Part shown: one piece after another, positions 23,268 to 23,383 of the stretch
How positions within the stretch are numbered: position 1 is the first letter of the stretch
Layout of the letters: each line of letters begins with the position of its first letter
DNA from: JBBRHF01 sp038223055
Lineage (GTDB): Bacteria > Actinomycetota > Actinomycetes > JACCUZ01
NCBI GenBank assembly: GCA_038223055.1
Contig: JBBRHF010000052.1
Coordinates: 1 to 23,383, forward strand
Length of the DNA: 23,383 nucleotides
Direction of reading: 5' to 3'
Made by a program: the position numbers and the translations under genes
Notes under the pieces: generated by a model
Databases searched by the model: none
What the model saw: the letters and a program-made list of their open reading frames with translations, nothing else
Told to the model about the DNA's origin: nothing

Positions 23268-23383
23268 CTACCAGGCGTAGGCCTCCGGGGCGGTGCCGCC
23301 GGGACCGGGGAAGATCTCGTCCAGTCGGGCCAGCGCGTCCTTCTTCAGCTTGACCTCTACCGCGCGCATGGTCCCGTTGAGCT
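23268..23383 (-). CDS. Aldo/keto reductase, C-terminal end (partial)
   Basis: The minus strand enters at the window edge and reads LNGTMRAVEVKLKKDALARL, then DEIFPGPGGTAPEAYAW and stop. The ending with DEIFPGPGG and PEAYAW is characteristic of actinobacterial aldo/keto reductases, NADPH-dependent enzymes that reduce carbonyl compounds. Only the last 37 residues are present, so the catalytic tetrad is outside the window. Confidence 0.85.
   Translation of the reverse strand, partial: LNGTMRAVEVKLKKDALARLDEIFPGPGGTAPEAYAW

Overview
The window is high-GC DNA from an actinobacterium. GC-rich third codon positions, a DUF222/13E12-type HNH gene with a mycobacterial-type SOS box, a mycothiol-dependent-enzyme-family protein, DUF3027 and DUF2530 genes, and many leaderless promoters (a TANNNT hexamer 6-7 nt before ATG) all point that way. 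Genus cannot be fixed from the sequence alone. No rRNA, tRNA or CRISPR array was seen. Layout: (1) 1-2506 is accessory: the 5' part of a DUF222-HNH gene with an apparent LexA operator over its start codon, a PadR regulator coupled to a frameshifted HAAS-domain membrane protein, and a VapBC-like toxin-antitoxin pair whose PIN toxin is frameshifted. (2) 2507-6250 holds one copy (R1) of an imperfect repeat, a membrane-anchored protein with a low-complexity tail, a HAD-phosphatase/LarE sulfur-transferase fusion, and a decayed DDE transposase that appears to have replaced the natural end of the larE gene. (3) 6270-15637 looks like conserved chromosomal backbone: cold shock protein, MFS transporter, DUF3027 protein, a 990-residue sacsin/Hsp90-like ATPase, DUF2530, an NCS2/AzgA purine permease, and a MarR regulator coupled to an MFS exporter. 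From memory the order cspB / MFS / DUF3027 / DUF2530 / MarR resembles M. tuberculosis Rv0871-Rv0880. (4) 15647-20951 holds a minus-strand operon of a Tat-exported multicopper oxidase (now internally deleted), a polytopic membrane protein and a rhomboid protease. It is divergent from a MerR-DICT regulator, and is followed by a DUF1206 membrane protein and a small membrane protein. (5) 20952-23383 holds repeat copy R2, a maleylpyruvate-isomerase-family/DinB protein, an RNA 2',3'-cyclic phosphodiesterase with an internal duplication, a tiny membrane peptide ORF and the 3' end of an aldo/keto reductase. How the genes work together: the firm local units are padR-HAAS, vapB-vapC, DUF3027-ATPase, marR-MFS (with an inverted-repeat operator over the promoter) and the oxidase-membrane protein-rhomboid operon. 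The most interesting uncharacterised unit is the DUF3027 zinc-ribbon-like protein next to the GHKL ATPase. The most unusual structural features are the HAD-LarE fusion with its transposon-derived tail and the R1/R2 repeat pair, whose differences look like those of a decayed protein-coding gene. At least five loci are frame-disrupted or internally deleted (HAAS, PIN, transposase, multicopper oxidase and the segment after the rhomboid gene), so either the accessory segments are decaying or some single-base calls are wrong.
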